A stretch of 64,000 nt of DNA from Taklimakanibacter sp050251035 (lineage in GTDB: Bacteria > Pseudomonadota > Alphaproteobacteria > Rhizobiales > Aestuariivirgaceae), in the NCBI GenBank assembly GCA_050251035.1, contig JBFWNN010000010.1, positions 1 to 64,000 on the forward strand, given 5' to 3'. The notes under the pieces were generated by a model. It did not search any database. It saw nothing but the letters and a program-made list of their open reading frames with translations, and had not been told where the DNA came from. This document shows positions 1-8,881 of this stretch, piece after piece. The translations under genes were made by a program, and so were the position numbers. Each line of letters opens with the position of its first letter. Positions within the stretch are counted from its first letter, which is position 1.

Positions 1-30
1 GGGGGGGGGTTTTTGTTTGGGGGGGGGGCC
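1..30. other. G/T homopolymer tract at window edge
   Basis: Runs of nine to ten G separated by T-rich bases begin the window and do not resemble the rest of the DNA, which is mixed and GC-rich. This looks like a contig-end or assembly artefact rather than biology. The bases up to about 60 hold no gene. Confidence 0.6.
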
Positions 31-60
31 CGCCGCTCTGCGCAATTGGGGTGAATAACC

Positions 61-146
61 GGAAGCGGCGCGTGCCGTCCCCCTCACCTTCCCAATGCTG
101 CGCATTGGGCCCCTCCCTCTCCCCCGGCGGGGGAGAGGGGATTCTT
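61..146. repeat. Intergenic palindromic element / likely terminator behind the binding-protein gene
   Basis: Two hairpins lie directly downstream of the minus-strand binding-protein gene: CAATGC-TGC-GCATTG near 93-107, and a longer CCCTCTCCCC...GGGGAGAGGG stem near 115-138. C-rich/G-rich stems of this type are scattered between genes in many alphaproteobacteria. It could serve as a transcription terminator for the minus strand or be a copy of a dispersed palindrome. Its copy number cannot be judged from one window. Confidence 0.5.
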
Positions 147-147
147 C

Positions 148-1350
148 TTACTGGAAGACGGCGATCTGCTTATAAGTCTCGCCATCGACGATGAACTTGC
201 CGATATAGCCGGTCACGTCGCCATTGGCGTCGAACTCGTAAGAGCCGCCCGCACCTTCGTAGTTGATGTCCTTGCCGGCCTTGATCAGCTCCTTGGCCTT
301 GGCCCATTCGCCAGGGCCGATGACCTCGCCGGGGGCGGTCGCCACGTCGCGCAAGGCCTGGATCATCTTGGTCTTGTCGGCCGAGCCCGCCTTCTCGACG
401 GCGAGCGCCGCCAGGAATGTCGCGTCATAGGTCTGGTCGACGAAGGGCTTGTCGGCGCCTTCCTTGTATTCGGCATTGAACGCCTCATGCAGCTTGGCCG
501 ACGCATCGTTCTTCTCGGGCGAGGTGGGCGCCGAGAAGAACGAGTCCTTCAGGGCGTCCGCGCCCACTTCCTTGATGAGCTGGTCATCGCGCAAGCCGTC
601 AGTGCCGATGAAGCGGGTGAAGAAGCCGCCCTCGATCGACTGCTTGACGATCTTCGAGCCCGAGCCCGAAGCGTAGGCGATGACGACCAGCGCCTCCGGC
701 TCACCCTTGGCGAGAGTCGCGATCTCGGAACGGTAGGAATTTTTCTTGTCCTCATGCTTCTCGAAAGCCGTGACCTGCCCGCCCGCCTTCTCGAAAGCGG
801 CCTTGAAGGTGTTGGCGATGCCGACGCCATAGTCGTTGTTCACATAGGTGATGGCCACCTTCTTGACGCCTTCGTCGAGCACGATCTTGGTGAGCACGTC
901 GCCTTGATAGTTGTCGCTGGGCACGAGCCGGAAGAGATGATCGCCATCCTTCATGTCGGTCATGGCGGGCGAGGTGGCGGTGGGCGAGATCTGCACGACG
1001 CCGGCCGGGATGGTCACGGCGGTCGCCGCGGCGATGGTCGAGCCCGACGCCAGGGCGCCCATCACGATCGGCACGTTCTCGACATTGATGAGCTTGTTGG
1101 CCGCATCGACCGCGGGCTGCGAAGCCGCCTGGCTGTCGCCGACCACCAGCACCGCCTTGCCGTCCAGGAGGCCGCCGCCGTCATTGACATGCTTGATGGC
1201 GAAATTGGCGGAATTCATCAAAGGCGGAATGAAGCTCGCCAAAGGACCGGTCACATCCATCAGGGCGCCGATCTTGGTGTCGGCGGCCGAGGCCATTCCC
1301 GTGCCCGCGAGCAGGCCCGCAAGCACCGCCGTCACAACCGATTTCCTCAT
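148..1350 (-). CDS. ABC transporter substrate-binding protein, branched-chain amino acid (LivJ) type
   Basis: A 400-residue periplasmic binding protein of the type 1 fold (Peripla_BP_6), expected to capture an amino acid or related small molecule and deliver it to a LivHMGF-type ABC importer. The N-terminus is a clear Sec signal (MRKSVVTAVLAGLLAG...ASA) with cleavage near residue 22. The mature part starts with DTKIGALMDVTGPL, the normal first strand of the fold. A strong ribosome site (GGGAGGAG) precedes the ATG. No permease or ATPase gene lies in the window, so partners are beyond the left edge or elsewhere. It lies on the same strand as the aminotransferase, monooxygenase and kynureninase genes, which suggests an amino-acid-like ligand; that is inference. 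Confidence 0.9.
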   Translation of the reverse strand: MRKSVVTAVLAGLLAGTGMASAADTKIGALMDVTGPLASFIPPLMNSANFAIKHVNDGGGLLDGKAVLVVGDSQAASQPAVDAANKLINVENVPIVMGALASGSTIAAATAVTIPAGVVQISPTATSPAMTDMKDGDHLFRLVPSDNYQGDVLTKIVLDEGVKKVAITYVNNDYGVGIANTFKAAFEKAGGQVTAFEKHEDKKNSYRSEIATLAKGEPEALVVIAYASGSGSKIVKQSIEGGFFTRFIGTDGLRDDQLIKEVGADALKDSFFSAPTSPEKNDASAKLHEAFNAEYKEGADKPFVDQTYDATFLAALAVEKAGSADKTKMIQALRDVATAPGEVIGPGEWAKAKELIKAGKDINYEGAGGSYEFDANGDVTGYIGKFIVDGETYKQIAVFQ

Positions 1351-1389
1351 TGTTACTCCTCCCAGGTTATAGGTTGCCCGTAGTTAAGC

Positions 1390-2478
1390 TCATTTCAGGA
1401 ACTCTTCCAACAGCCGCAGCAGAAGCTCGTTTTCGGCCCGGTTGCCCAGGCCGATGCGGCTCCAATTGGCGAAGCCCGGCTCGCCCACCGGGCGCAGCCA
1501 GATGCCTTCCTTCTGCATGGCGAGATCGATGAATTTCGCCGCCGACTTCCCGTCCCCGTCCGGGAAGCGGGTCAGCAGGAAATTGCCGTAGCCCGGCACG
1601 AACTGCAGCCCGAGCCGCGTGAAATTCCGGGCCATGAAGCCGCGCTCGGCCGTCGTCTCGGCGACGACCCGGTCGATGAAGTCCTGGTCGGCAACGGCGG
1701 CCGCCGCCGCAGCCTGCGCGACGGCGTTGATATTGCCGACGCCGCGCAACAGGTTGAGGCCAGGGGTCATCCAGTCCGGCGCCAGCGCCCAGCCGACGCG
1801 CAAGGCGGCAAGGCCATAGGCCTTGGAGAAGGTGCGGGTGACGACGACATTGGGCTGGTCCACGCCACAGCGCATCAGCCGGGCGAGGTCGGCCTTGTCG
1901 ATATATTCGCCGTAGGCCAGGTCGAGCACCAGCACGATCCCGGGCGGCAGGCGCTCATGCAGCCGGATCACCTCGTCGACGGGAAGCAGGGTGCCGGTGG
2001 GATTGTTGGGGACGGCGAGAAAGATGAGCCTGGTCTTCGGCGTGACGAGCGCCAGAAGGCCGTCGACGTCGGTGACATAGTCCCGCTCCGGCGCACGCTT
2101 GAGCTCGGCGCCGAGCCGCGCCGCCACCACCGCGAATTGGAAGAAGCCCGATTGCGACATGATGATCTCATCGCCGGCGCGCGCGAACATGCGCGCCGTG
2201 ACATCGAGCAGCTCTTCCGAGCCGTTGCCGCAGACGATGCGTTCGGGGTCGAGCGCGAATTGCCGGCCGATGGCCCGGCGCAGTTCGGCGCTGGAGGGAT
2301 CGGGATAGCGGTTGAGGTCGCCCAGGCGCGCCTGGGCCGCGGCCGCAGCCTCGCGCGAGCAGCCATAGGGGCTTTCATTGATGGCGAGCGAGACGAGCGA
2401 TTTGCCCTTGGGCGGCGTCGGCAGGACGAAAGGCAGCCGGCGCGGCGGATTGAAATAGGCCTGGGGGAGGGTGGTCAT
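1390..2478 (-). CDS. Pyridoxal-phosphate aminotransferase, histidinol-phosphate aminotransferase (HisC)-like
   Basis: A class I/II fold aminotransferase of 362 residues. The PLP-binding lysine lies in TRTFSKAYGLAALRVGW, and AVPNNPTGT carries the Asn/Pro motif that contacts the cofactor; both are typical of the HisC/Cobalamin-CobD group. The start chosen is the ATG giving MTTLPQAYF, with AGGGA eight bases upstream. A longer reading frame extends to 2652 but runs through the inverted-repeat element and has no family similarity there. HisC homologues outside his operons often transaminate aromatic or other amino acids, and the neighbouring kynureninase favours such a catabolic role. The true substrate is unknown. 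Confidence 0.85.
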   Translation of the reverse strand: MTTLPQAYFNPPRRLPFVLPTPPKGKSLVSLAINESPYGCSREAAAAAQARLGDLNRYPDPSSAELRRAIGRQFALDPERIVCGNGSEELLDVTARMFARAGDEIIMSQSGFFQFAVVAARLGAELKRAPERDYVTDVDGLLALVTPKTRLIFLAVPNNPTGTLLPVDEVIRLHERLPPGIVLVLDLAYGEYIDKADLARLMRCGVDQPNVVVTRTFSKAYGLAALRVGWALAPDWMTPGLNLLRGVGNINAVAQAAAAAAVADQDFIDRVVAETTAERGFMARNFTRLGLQFVPGYGNFLLTRFPDGDGKSAAKFIDLAMQKEGIWLRPVGEPGFANWSRIGLGNRAENELLLRLLEEFLK

Positions 2479-2500
2479 GGGGCACGTCCCTCTGCGCGAA

Positions 2501-2683
2501 ACCTCCCTCCGCCGCGCGCAGCGCGGGGAGGGTGGACGCCCGCAGGGCGGACGGGTGGGGTTTCTCCGTCGGGAAATGTCCAATGATCTCGCCAATCGGT
2601 TCTCTTGCGAGAACTCTCTTGCGGAGACACCCCACCCGGCGCTTCGCGCCACCCTCCCCGCCTTCGGCGGCGGAGGGAGGATT
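2501..2683. repeat. Long inverted-repeat element (MITE-like) between aminotransferase and monooxygenase genes
   Basis: Two arms of about 60 bases (2501-2564 and 2624-2683) are near reverse complements of each other. Each carries CCTCCCTCCGCC at the outside and GGGTGGGGT-type sequence at the inside, and they flank a core of about 60 bases. Each arm itself contains a smaller hairpin. No reading frame in it looks real. Elements built on such CCTCCC/GGGTGG palindromes recur between genes in Hyphomicrobiales. Mobility and copy number need a genome search. Confidence 0.65.
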
Positions 2684-2704
2684 GGATATTTGCGCGCACC
2701 GCCA

Positions 2705-3796
2705 TCATTTCACCCGCAATCCGGCGTCGCGCATCAAGGGCAGGACCTCCGTCACGAAATAGGGAAGCTCGTCGAGATAATTGACGAAGGACACGGTCGT
2801 CCCGGCGAAGCCCGCCTGGTGCATCCTCACCATGTCGTCGACGATGTGCTGGGGCGTGCCGATCAGGGGATAGGTGCCGGCGCCGCCGGCGAAGCGCCTG
2901 GCATGCAGACGGAAGGTCGCCTCGTCATGGGAGCCGGCAAATTTCTGCTTCTGGCTCATGTGATAGTCGACCGCTCCCCTGTCGGCCTCGGTCACCGCAT
3001 AGCGCTCGTAATAAGCCTCGGCCTCGGCCTGCGACGGGCGGCAGACGACATGGGCGGTGGCGAAGACGCCGAGCGTGCGGCCGAATTTCCCGGCTCGCGC
3101 CCTGATGTCCTCGATATGCGCCCTGCCGGCGTCGATCTCGGAAAAGGTGGTGAGCAGGAAGTCGCTCGCCTGGGCGGCAAAATCGCGGCCGGGCGGCCCG
3201 AAAGCGGCATTGAAGGTCACGGGCCGCGGACGCTGCACCGGCCGCGGCCTGCCCGAGACATTCTTGAGCTGATAATATTTGCCTGCGAAGTCGAAGGGTT
3301 TCTCCTCGCCGTAGATGCGGCTGATCACCTCATACCATTCGAGCGCCTGGGCATAGCGCTCGGCCTCGGCATGGATGCCGAACATGGCGAACTCGTCCGG
3401 ATTCCAGCCGGCCACGATGTTGAGGCCGGCGCGGCCGTTGCTCACGTGATCGACGGTCGCCAGCGCCTTGGCCGCGTAGACCGGATGGATCATCGGCACA
3501 TGGATGGTCGAGAAGAGGCCGATCCGCTCGGTGACCGCGGCGAGGGCCGAGGCGAAGGTGAAGGTCTCGAAGGAATGCTCGCGCGAATTGGTGGTGCCGC
3601 CAAAGCCCTTCCAGCGCGCGATCGGCAGGAAGAAGTCGATGCCCGCCTCATCGGCCATGCGGCACAGCGCGACGATATCGCGCCAGCGCGCTGGCCAGCG
3701 CTCGGGAACGGTGGTCAGCGTCAGTCCGCCATCGGCGTTGGCCGAGAATATGCCGAGCTTGAACGGATTGGGTCCGTAAACGGGATGCGCGCTCAC
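2705..3796 (-). CDS. LLM-class flavin-dependent monooxygenase (RutA/SfnG-like)
   Basis: A 363-residue bacterial-luciferase-like TIM-barrel oxygenase that would use reduced FMN and O2. N-terminal KLGIFSANADGG, the GGTTNSREHSFETFT segment and GLNIVAGWNPDEFAMFG match the RutA pyrimidine oxygenase / alkanesulfonate monooxygenase branch. The start is GTG, and its bases overlap the TGA of the upstream kynureninase by four bases, so the two are surely co-transcribed and translationally coupled. RutA-like enzymes cleave amide bonds with a flavin peroxide. Here the partnership with kynureninase suggests oxidation of an aromatic amino-acid-derived or heterocyclic compound. No flavin reductase gene is adjacent. 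The substrate is not predictable from sequence. Confidence 0.85.
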   Translation of the reverse strand: MSAHPVYGPNPFKLGIFSANADGGLTLTTVPERWPARWRDIVALCRMADEAGIDFFLPIARWKGFGGTTNSREHSFETFTFASALAAVTERIGLFSTIHVPMIHPVYAAKALATVDHVSNGRAGLNIVAGWNPDEFAMFGIHAEAERYAQALEWYEVISRIYGEEKPFDFAGKYYQLKNVSGRPRPVQRPRPVTFNAAFGPPGRDFAAQASDFLLTTFSEIDAGRAHIEDIRARAGKFGRTLGVFATAHVVCRPSQAEAEAYYERYAVTEADRGAVDYHMSQKQKFAGSHDEATFRLHARRFAGGAGTYPLIGTPQHIVDDMVRMHQAGFAGTTVSFVNYLDELPYFVTEVLPLMRDAGLRVK

Positions 3797-5034
3797 ACGG
3801 ACACTTTCTGGTATTTCGGCTGCTTCCAGAACTCTTCCACCAGGATGCGCTTGAGCCGCATCACCGCCTCATGGATGTCCTGATGCGAGACGACGAGCGG
3901 GCTGACGCCGAAGCGGATGGCGTCGGGCTTGCGGAAGGAGGAGACGACGCCGAGATCGATCAACGCCTCGACCACCGAGCCCGCGCCCGGCGAGCGGAAG
4001 CTGACATTGCCGCCGCGCCTTTCATGATCGCGCGGCGACGTGACCTCGATCCCCAGGGGCCCGCATTCCTGGTCGAGCAAAGTGATCAGGAGATCGGTGA
4101 GCGATCTGTGCCTGGCCCAGAGTTTTTCTGGCTCGATCTTCGGCCAGATGTCGAGCAGGGGCTTCGCCAGCTCGTTGGCGGCGACGGCGGGGGTGCCGGC
4201 GATGAAGCGCTTGATGCCCGGATGCGGCGTGAAATCACGGGCGAAGGCGAAGACATCGGCATGGCCCATCCAGCCGGCCAGCGCCGGCCACACGGCATCG
4301 GCGATGTCCGGGCGCGCATAGATATATGCCGGGCCGCCGGGACCGGTGCACAGATATTTGTAGCCGCAGCCGATGGCCATGTCGGTCCGGCTTTCCGCGA
4401 GCGCGACCGGAACGGCGCCCGCCGAATGCGACGTGTCCCAGACGGTGCGCACGCCCTTGGCATGGGCGGCATCCGTCACGCGCCGCATGTCCCAGCGTTC
4501 GCCGGAGCGGTAGTCGACATGGCTCAGCGCCGCGACCGCGACGGTCTCGTCCATCGCGGCAAGGGCTTCCTCTTCGGTATCGATAAGGCGCAGGCTGAAA
4601 CGCCCGCGTGAGGCTTCGACCATGCCCTGAATTACGTGCAGGTCAGTGGGAAAATTCCCGTTCTGGCTCAAGATGACGGTGCGGGTGTGATTGATGGCGA
4701 GGCAATGGGCGACAGCCTTGAACTGATTGATCGTGGTCGAATCGCACACCACCACGGTGCCCGGATCGGCGCCCAACATCGGGGCGATGGCGTCGCCGAG
4801 CCGGGACGGCATGTCGAGCCACTGCCGGTTGCTCCAGCCGCGGCGGCGCAGCGTCACCCAGTCGTCGAGCAGGCCTTCAGCCGACTGCCGCACGGCCTTC
4901 GGCATCGGCCCGATGGAATTGGCGTCCAAGAAGATGGTGCCGGGCTTGAGCTCGAACTGATCGCGCAGAGAGCTGAGCGGATCGGCGGCGTCGAGCGCCA
5001 TGGCGTCCTTGAGGGTGAGCGGCTTGGCCAGCAT
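3793..5034 (-). CDS. kynU: Kynureninase
   Basis: A 413-residue PLP enzyme of the kynureninase family, which hydrolyses L-kynurenine (or 3-hydroxykynurenine) to anthranilate and alanine. Family landmarks seen: LDANSIGPMP near the N-terminus, the SHVDYRSGERWDM segment, and the cofactor lysine in GCGYKYLCTGPGGPAY. Length is normal. It is first in a minus-strand unit, and its stop overlaps the start of the flavin monooxygenase gene. No tryptophan dioxygenase or kynurenine formamidase lies nearby, so the usual tryptophan route is not complete here. The enzyme may act on kynurenine taken up from outside or on an analogue. An A/T-rich stretch (5035-5065) separates it from the divergent hydantoinase genes and probably holds promoters for both. 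Confidence 0.88.
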   Translation of the reverse strand: MLAKPLTLKDAMALDAADPLSSLRDQFELKPGTIFLDANSIGPMPKAVRQSAEGLLDDWVTLRRRGWSNRQWLDMPSRLGDAIAPMLGADPGTVVVCDSTTINQFKAVAHCLAINHTRTVILSQNGNFPTDLHVIQGMVEASRGRFSLRLIDTEEEALAAMDETVAVAALSHVDYRSGERWDMRRVTDAAHAKGVRTVWDTSHSAGAVPVALAESRTDMAIGCGYKYLCTGPGGPAYIYARPDIADAVWPALAGWMGHADVFAFARDFTPHPGIKRFIAGTPAVAANELAKPLLDIWPKIEPEKLWARHRSLTDLLITLLDQECGPLGIEVTSPRDHERRGGNVSFRSPGAGSVVEALIDLGVVSSFRKPDAIRFGVSPLVVSHQDIHEAVMRLKRILVEEFWKQPKYQKVSV

Positions 5035-5117
5035 CGGGATATTATTTCATACCTAAAATATCGCGGCAACGGGCATTTGCTCTTGCGGGTTTCCGCGGCT
5101 CCAAGCTAGGGAGAAGC

Positions 5118-7211
5118 ATGGCCGCACGACATTCCATCAAGCTTGCCGCCGATATCGGTGGCACGTTCACCGACATTGTTCTCGAGACCGCCGCCCGCCG
5201 GCACAGCTGCAAGGTGCTGACGACGACCGCGGCGCCCGAGCTCGGCGTCCTCGAAGGCATCGAGATCGTGTTGACGGAGGCCCAGGTCAGCGCCGCCGAT
5301 GTCGACGTCTTCATCCATGGCACGACGCTCGCCACCAATGCGCTGATCGAGCGCAAGGGCGCCAGGACCGCCCTCATCACCACGGAGGGATTCCGCGATG
5401 TGATCGAGACGGGCTATGAGAAGCGCTTCGATCATTATGACCTGATGATCGACAAGCCGGCGCCGCTCGTGCCGCGCACAAGGCGCTATACGGTGCGCGA
5501 AAGGCTCGCGGTCAATGGCGACGTGCTGGTGCCGCTCGACGAGGCGACGATCCCGGACCTCGCCCGCAAGCTCAAGGCGGAGCAGGTCGACGCCGTCGCC
5601 ATCGGATTCCTGCATGCCTACGCGCATGACGCCCATGAGCGGCGGGTACGCGACATGCTCAAGCCCCTTCTCGACGAGCGCGTCACCATTTGCCTGTCGA
5701 GCGAAGTCAGCCCCGAGATCCGCGAATATGAGCGTTTCTCGACCACCTGCGCCAACGCCTATGTGCGACCCTTGATGTCGGGCTATCTCACCCGCCTGCG
5801 CGACGAGCTTTCCAGGCGGGGCCTCACGGCGCCCTTGTTCCTGATGATGTCGGGCGGCGGACTCACGACGCTCGAGACCGCGGCGCGCTTCCCGATCCGC
5901 CTGGTCGAATCGGGCCCCGCGGGCGGCGCCATCCTCGCCAGCACCATCGCGCGGCAATGCGGGCTCGGCGAGGTGCTGTCCTTCGACATGGGCGGCACCA
6001 CCGCCAAGATCTGCCTGCTTTCCGGCGGCGAGCCGGAGCGGGCGCGCAAATTCGAGATCGCGCGCGCCTATCGCGACATGAAGGGCTCGGGGCTTCCGGT
6101 GCGCATCCCGGTCATCGAGATGGTGGAGATCGGGGCCGGCGGCGGCTCGATCGCGCGCGTCGACAAGCTCGGGCGCATCACCGTCGGGCCGGACAGCGCC
6201 GGCTCGACGCCGGGGCCCGTCTCCTATGGCCGCGGCGGCGCCGAGCCCGCGGTCACCGACGCCAATGTCGTCCTCGGCAAGATCGATCCCGCCTTCTTCG
6301 CCGGCGGCAAGATCGCGCTCGACGAGGCGGGCGCGCGGCAAGCGTTGCAATCGGCGATCGGCGATCCGCTCAAGCTCGACGGCATCTGGCCCGCGGCCGG
6401 CGTCACCGAAATCGTCGAGGAGAACATGGCCAATGCGGCGCGAGTCCATGCCATCGAGCGCGGCAAGGACATCGGCCAGTGCACCATGATCGCCTTCGGC
6501 GGCGGTGCCCCCCTGCATGCCTGCCATCTCGCCGAGAAGCTCGGCGTCGACAGGATCATCGTGCCGAGCGGCGCCGGCGTCGGGTCGGCCATCGGCTTCC
6601 TGCAGGCGCCGATCGCCTATGAGATCACCCGCAGCGCCGCCATCGCCATCGACGATTTCGACGCGGCGCGGGCCAACACACTGCTCAAGACGATGGAGCG
6701 CGATGCGCGCCGCGTGGTCGAGCCGGCCCTGGCCAAGGAGAAGCTCAAGGTGATGCGCATCGCCGACTTCCGCTATGTCGGACAGGGCCATGAAATCCGC
6801 GTCCCCTTGCCGGCCGGCATGCTCAAGGCGTCCGACGGGCCGAGACTGCGCCAGGCCTTCGAGACGCTCTACAAGGTGCTCTATGGCCTCATCATCCCTT
6901 CGATGGCGGTCGAGGCGGTGACCTGGTCGGTGACGGTGTCCTCGGAGCCGCCCAAGGTGAAACGCGCCGGCAAGCCCAAAGCCGCCGCGCCACCCAAGCC
7001 GCGCAAGGCGCGGCAGGTCTATGATCCCGATGTCGGCAAGGTCGTGTCCATGCCCGTCTATTGGCGCTTCGAGATGAAGAAAGGCGCCCGCGTCAAGGGG
7101 CCGGCCATCATCGCCGAGAACGAGACATCGACGCTGGTCGGCTCCAATTTCCGGGGCGCCATCGACAGCCTGGGCTATATCGTCCTCGAGCGGACGAAAG
7201 GGAGGCGCTGA
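5118..7211 (+). CDS. hyuA: Hydantoinase/oxoprolinase family subunit A
   Basis: A 697-residue HyuA-type subunit with the Hydant_A_N domain (about residues 7-180, beginning KLAADIGGTFTDIVLE) followed by the hydantoinase A ATPase-fold domain (about 200-490, with LSFDMGGTTAKICL and IEIGAGGGSIA-like phosphate-binding segments). Members pair with HyuB to open hydantoin, 5-oxoproline or related cyclic amides, usually with ATP. Residues 610-635 are a Lys/Pro/Ala-rich linker before a final beta-rich domain. The stop codon overlaps the hyuB start as TGATG, so the subunits are coupled. It is divergent from kynureninase. The exact ring substrate cannot be assigned. Confidence 0.9.
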   Translation: MAARHSIKLAADIGGTFTDIVLETAARRHSCKVLTTTAAPELGVLEGIEIVLTEAQVSAADVDVFIHGTTLATNALIERKGARTALITTEGFRDVIETGYEKRFDHYDLMIDKPAPLVPRTRRYTVRERLAVNGDVLVPLDEATIPDLARKLKAEQVDAVAIGFLHAYAHDAHERRVRDMLKPLLDERVTICLSSEVSPEIREYERFSTTCANAYVRPLMSGYLTRLRDELSRRGLTAPLFLMMSGGGLTTLETAARFPIRLVESGPAGGAILASTIARQCGLGEVLSFDMGGTTAKICLLSGGEPERARKFEIARAYRDMKGSGLPVRIPVIEMVEIGAGGGSIARVDKLGRITVGPDSAGSTPGPVSYGRGGAEPAVTDANVVLGKIDPAFFAGGKIALDEAGARQALQSAIGDPLKLDGIWPAAGVTEIVEENMANAARVHAIERGKDIGQCTMIAFGGGAPLHACHLAEKLGVDRIIVPSGAGVGSAIGFLQAPIAYEITRSAAIAIDDFDAARANTLLKTMERDARRVVEPALAKEKLKVMRIADFRYVGQGHEIRVPLPAGMLKASDGPRLRQAFETLYKVLYGLIIPSMAVEAVTWSVTVSSEPPKVKRAGKPKAAAPPKPRKARQVYDPDVGKVVSMPVYWRFEMKKGARVKGPAIIAENETSTLVGSNFRGAIDSLGYIVLERTKGRR

Positions 7212-8881
7212 TGTCCAAGCAAGCACTCGCCGCGATCCGCACGCAAGTGATGTGGAACCGGCTCATCGCGGTGGTCGAGGAGCAGGCGCAGTCGCTGCTG
7301 CGCACCGCCTTCGGCACGATCACGCGCGAGGCGGGCGACCTCTCGGCCGGCGTCTACGACACCAAGGGCCGCATGCTGGCGCAGGCGATGACCGGCACGC
7401 CCGGCCATGTCAACACCATGGCGACGGCGGTCGAGCATTTCTTCCAGTGGTATCCGGTCAAGGACATGAAGCCGGGCGACGTCTTCATCACCAACGATCC
7501 CTGGCTCGGCACCGGCCATCTCTTCGACTATGTGGTGATGACGCCGGTGTTCCTGGGCAAGAAGCCGGTCGCGATCTTCGCCTCGACCTGCCATGTCATC
7601 GATGTCGGCGGCGTCGGTATGTCGGCCAGGGCCTATTCGTCGTTCGAGGAAGGCACGCTCATCCCGCATCTCATGCTGCGCAAGGCGGGCGAGATCAACG
7701 AGGAACTGCTCGCGGTCATCCTCGCCAATTCGCGCAATCCGATCGAGGTCAGGGGCGATCTCCTGTCGCTGGTCAGCGCCAACGACACCGGCGCCCGGCG
7801 GCTCATCGACATGATGACGGAATTCGGCCTCAAGGACATCGACCGGCTCGCCGAGCATGTGCTCACGCAGTCGGTGAAGGCGACGCGCGAGGCGGTTCGG
7901 GGACTTCCGGAAGGCGAATGGTCCTATGAGATGCCGCTCGACGGCTATGAGGCGCCGATCGTCATCAAGTCGAAGCTCACCGTAAAAGGGGGCAAGATCA
8001 CCATCGATTTCACCGGCTCGTCGCCCGCCTCGGTGCGCGGCATCAACAGCCCGCGCACCTACACGCATGCCTATTCCGTCTTCGGCCTCAAGGCGGTGGT
8101 GGCACCGCATGTGCCGAACAACATCGGCTCGCTTTCCTGCTTCGATCTCGTCACCGAGGCCGGCACCTGCGTCGATCCGACGAGGCCGAGCCCGGTCACG
8201 GCGCGCCATGTCATCGGCCAGATGCTGGCCGACGCCACCTTCGGCTGCCTGGCGCAGGCCCTGCCGGGCAAGGTGCAGGCGGAAAGCGCCGGCAGCATCT
8301 GGATCCTGTCGCTGTCGAGCGCCCATGAGCAGGTCTCGTCCAAGGAGATGGAAGGGGCGCAGCGCTTCCAGGTGACAAATGTGGGGCTCGGCGGCATCGG
8401 CGGCAGGCCCGGCAAGGACGGGCTTTCGACCACCGCCTTTCCCTCGGGCATCGGCGCCATACCGGCCGAGATCACCGAGGCGCAATGCCCGCTCTATTTC
8501 AAGCGCAAGCAATACCTGCCCGATTCCGGCGGCGCCGGCGAGTTCCGCGGCGGGCTCGGCCAGGTGATCGAGATCGCCAATCGCGAGCCGACGCCCTTCA
8601 TCATCTCGGCGGCGACCTTCGACCGCATCCACAATCCGGCGCAAGGGCGCGAGGGCGGCAGCTCCGGCCGCAAGGGCGGCGCCTATCTCGGCAGCGGACC
8701 CCGACTCCAGGACAAGGGCAATCATGTCGTGCCGGCGGGCGACAGCCTCGTCGTCGAACTGCCGGGCGGCGGCGGCTTCGGCCGGCCACAGAGGCGCAGC
8801 GCCGAGGCGGTCAAGGCCGATATCGCCGCCGAGCTCGTCAGCCCCGAAGCGGCCGAGCAGGATTACGGATTTGCCTCGTGA
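7211..8881 (+). CDS. hyuB: Hydantoinase/oxoprolinase family subunit B
   Basis: A 556-residue HyuB subunit, the partner of the preceding hyuA product. The start is the ATG giving MSKQALAAIRTQVMWNRL, sharing one base with the hyuA stop. Landmarks include GDVFITNDPWLGTGHLFD, ASTCHVIDVGG and the C-terminal glycine-rich LPGGGGFG, all typical of hydantoinase B/oxoprolinase. Length fits the family. The stop overlaps the GTG start of the next small gene by four bases, giving a tight three-gene unit. Together A and B should form a cytoplasmic ATP-dependent cyclic-amide hydrolase. Confidence 0.9.
   Translation: MSKQALAAIRTQVMWNRLIAVVEEQAQSLLRTAFGTITREAGDLSAGVYDTKGRMLAQAMTGTPGHVNTMATAVEHFFQWYPVKDMKPGDVFITNDPWLGTGHLFDYVVMTPVFLGKKPVAIFASTCHVIDVGGVGMSARAYSSFEEGTLIPHLMLRKAGEINEELLAVILANSRNPIEVRGDLLSLVSANDTGARRLIDMMTEFGLKDIDRLAEHVLTQSVKATREAVRGLPEGEWSYEMPLDGYEAPIVIKSKLTVKGGKITIDFTGSSPASVRGINSPRTYTHAYSVFGLKAVVAPHVPNNIGSLSCFDLVTEAGTCVDPTRPSPVTARHVIGQMLADATFGCLAQALPGKVQAESAGSIWILSLSSAHEQVSSKEMEGAQRFQVTNVGLGGIGGRPGKDGLSTTAFPSGIGAIPAEITEAQCPLYFKRKQYLPDSGGAGEFRGGLGQVIEIANREPTPFIISAATFDRIHNPAQGREGGSSGRKGGAYLGSGPRLQDKGNHVVPAGDSLVVELPGGGGFGRPQRRSAEAVKADIAAELVSPEAAEQDYGFAS

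Noticed and set aside
5106..7226. 706-residue open frame on the minus strand opposite hyuA
   Set aside because: It mirrors hyuA codon by codon in an antisense frame and is His/Arg/Asp/Gly-rich, as expected from GC-rich shadow frames; hyuA has strong family motifs.
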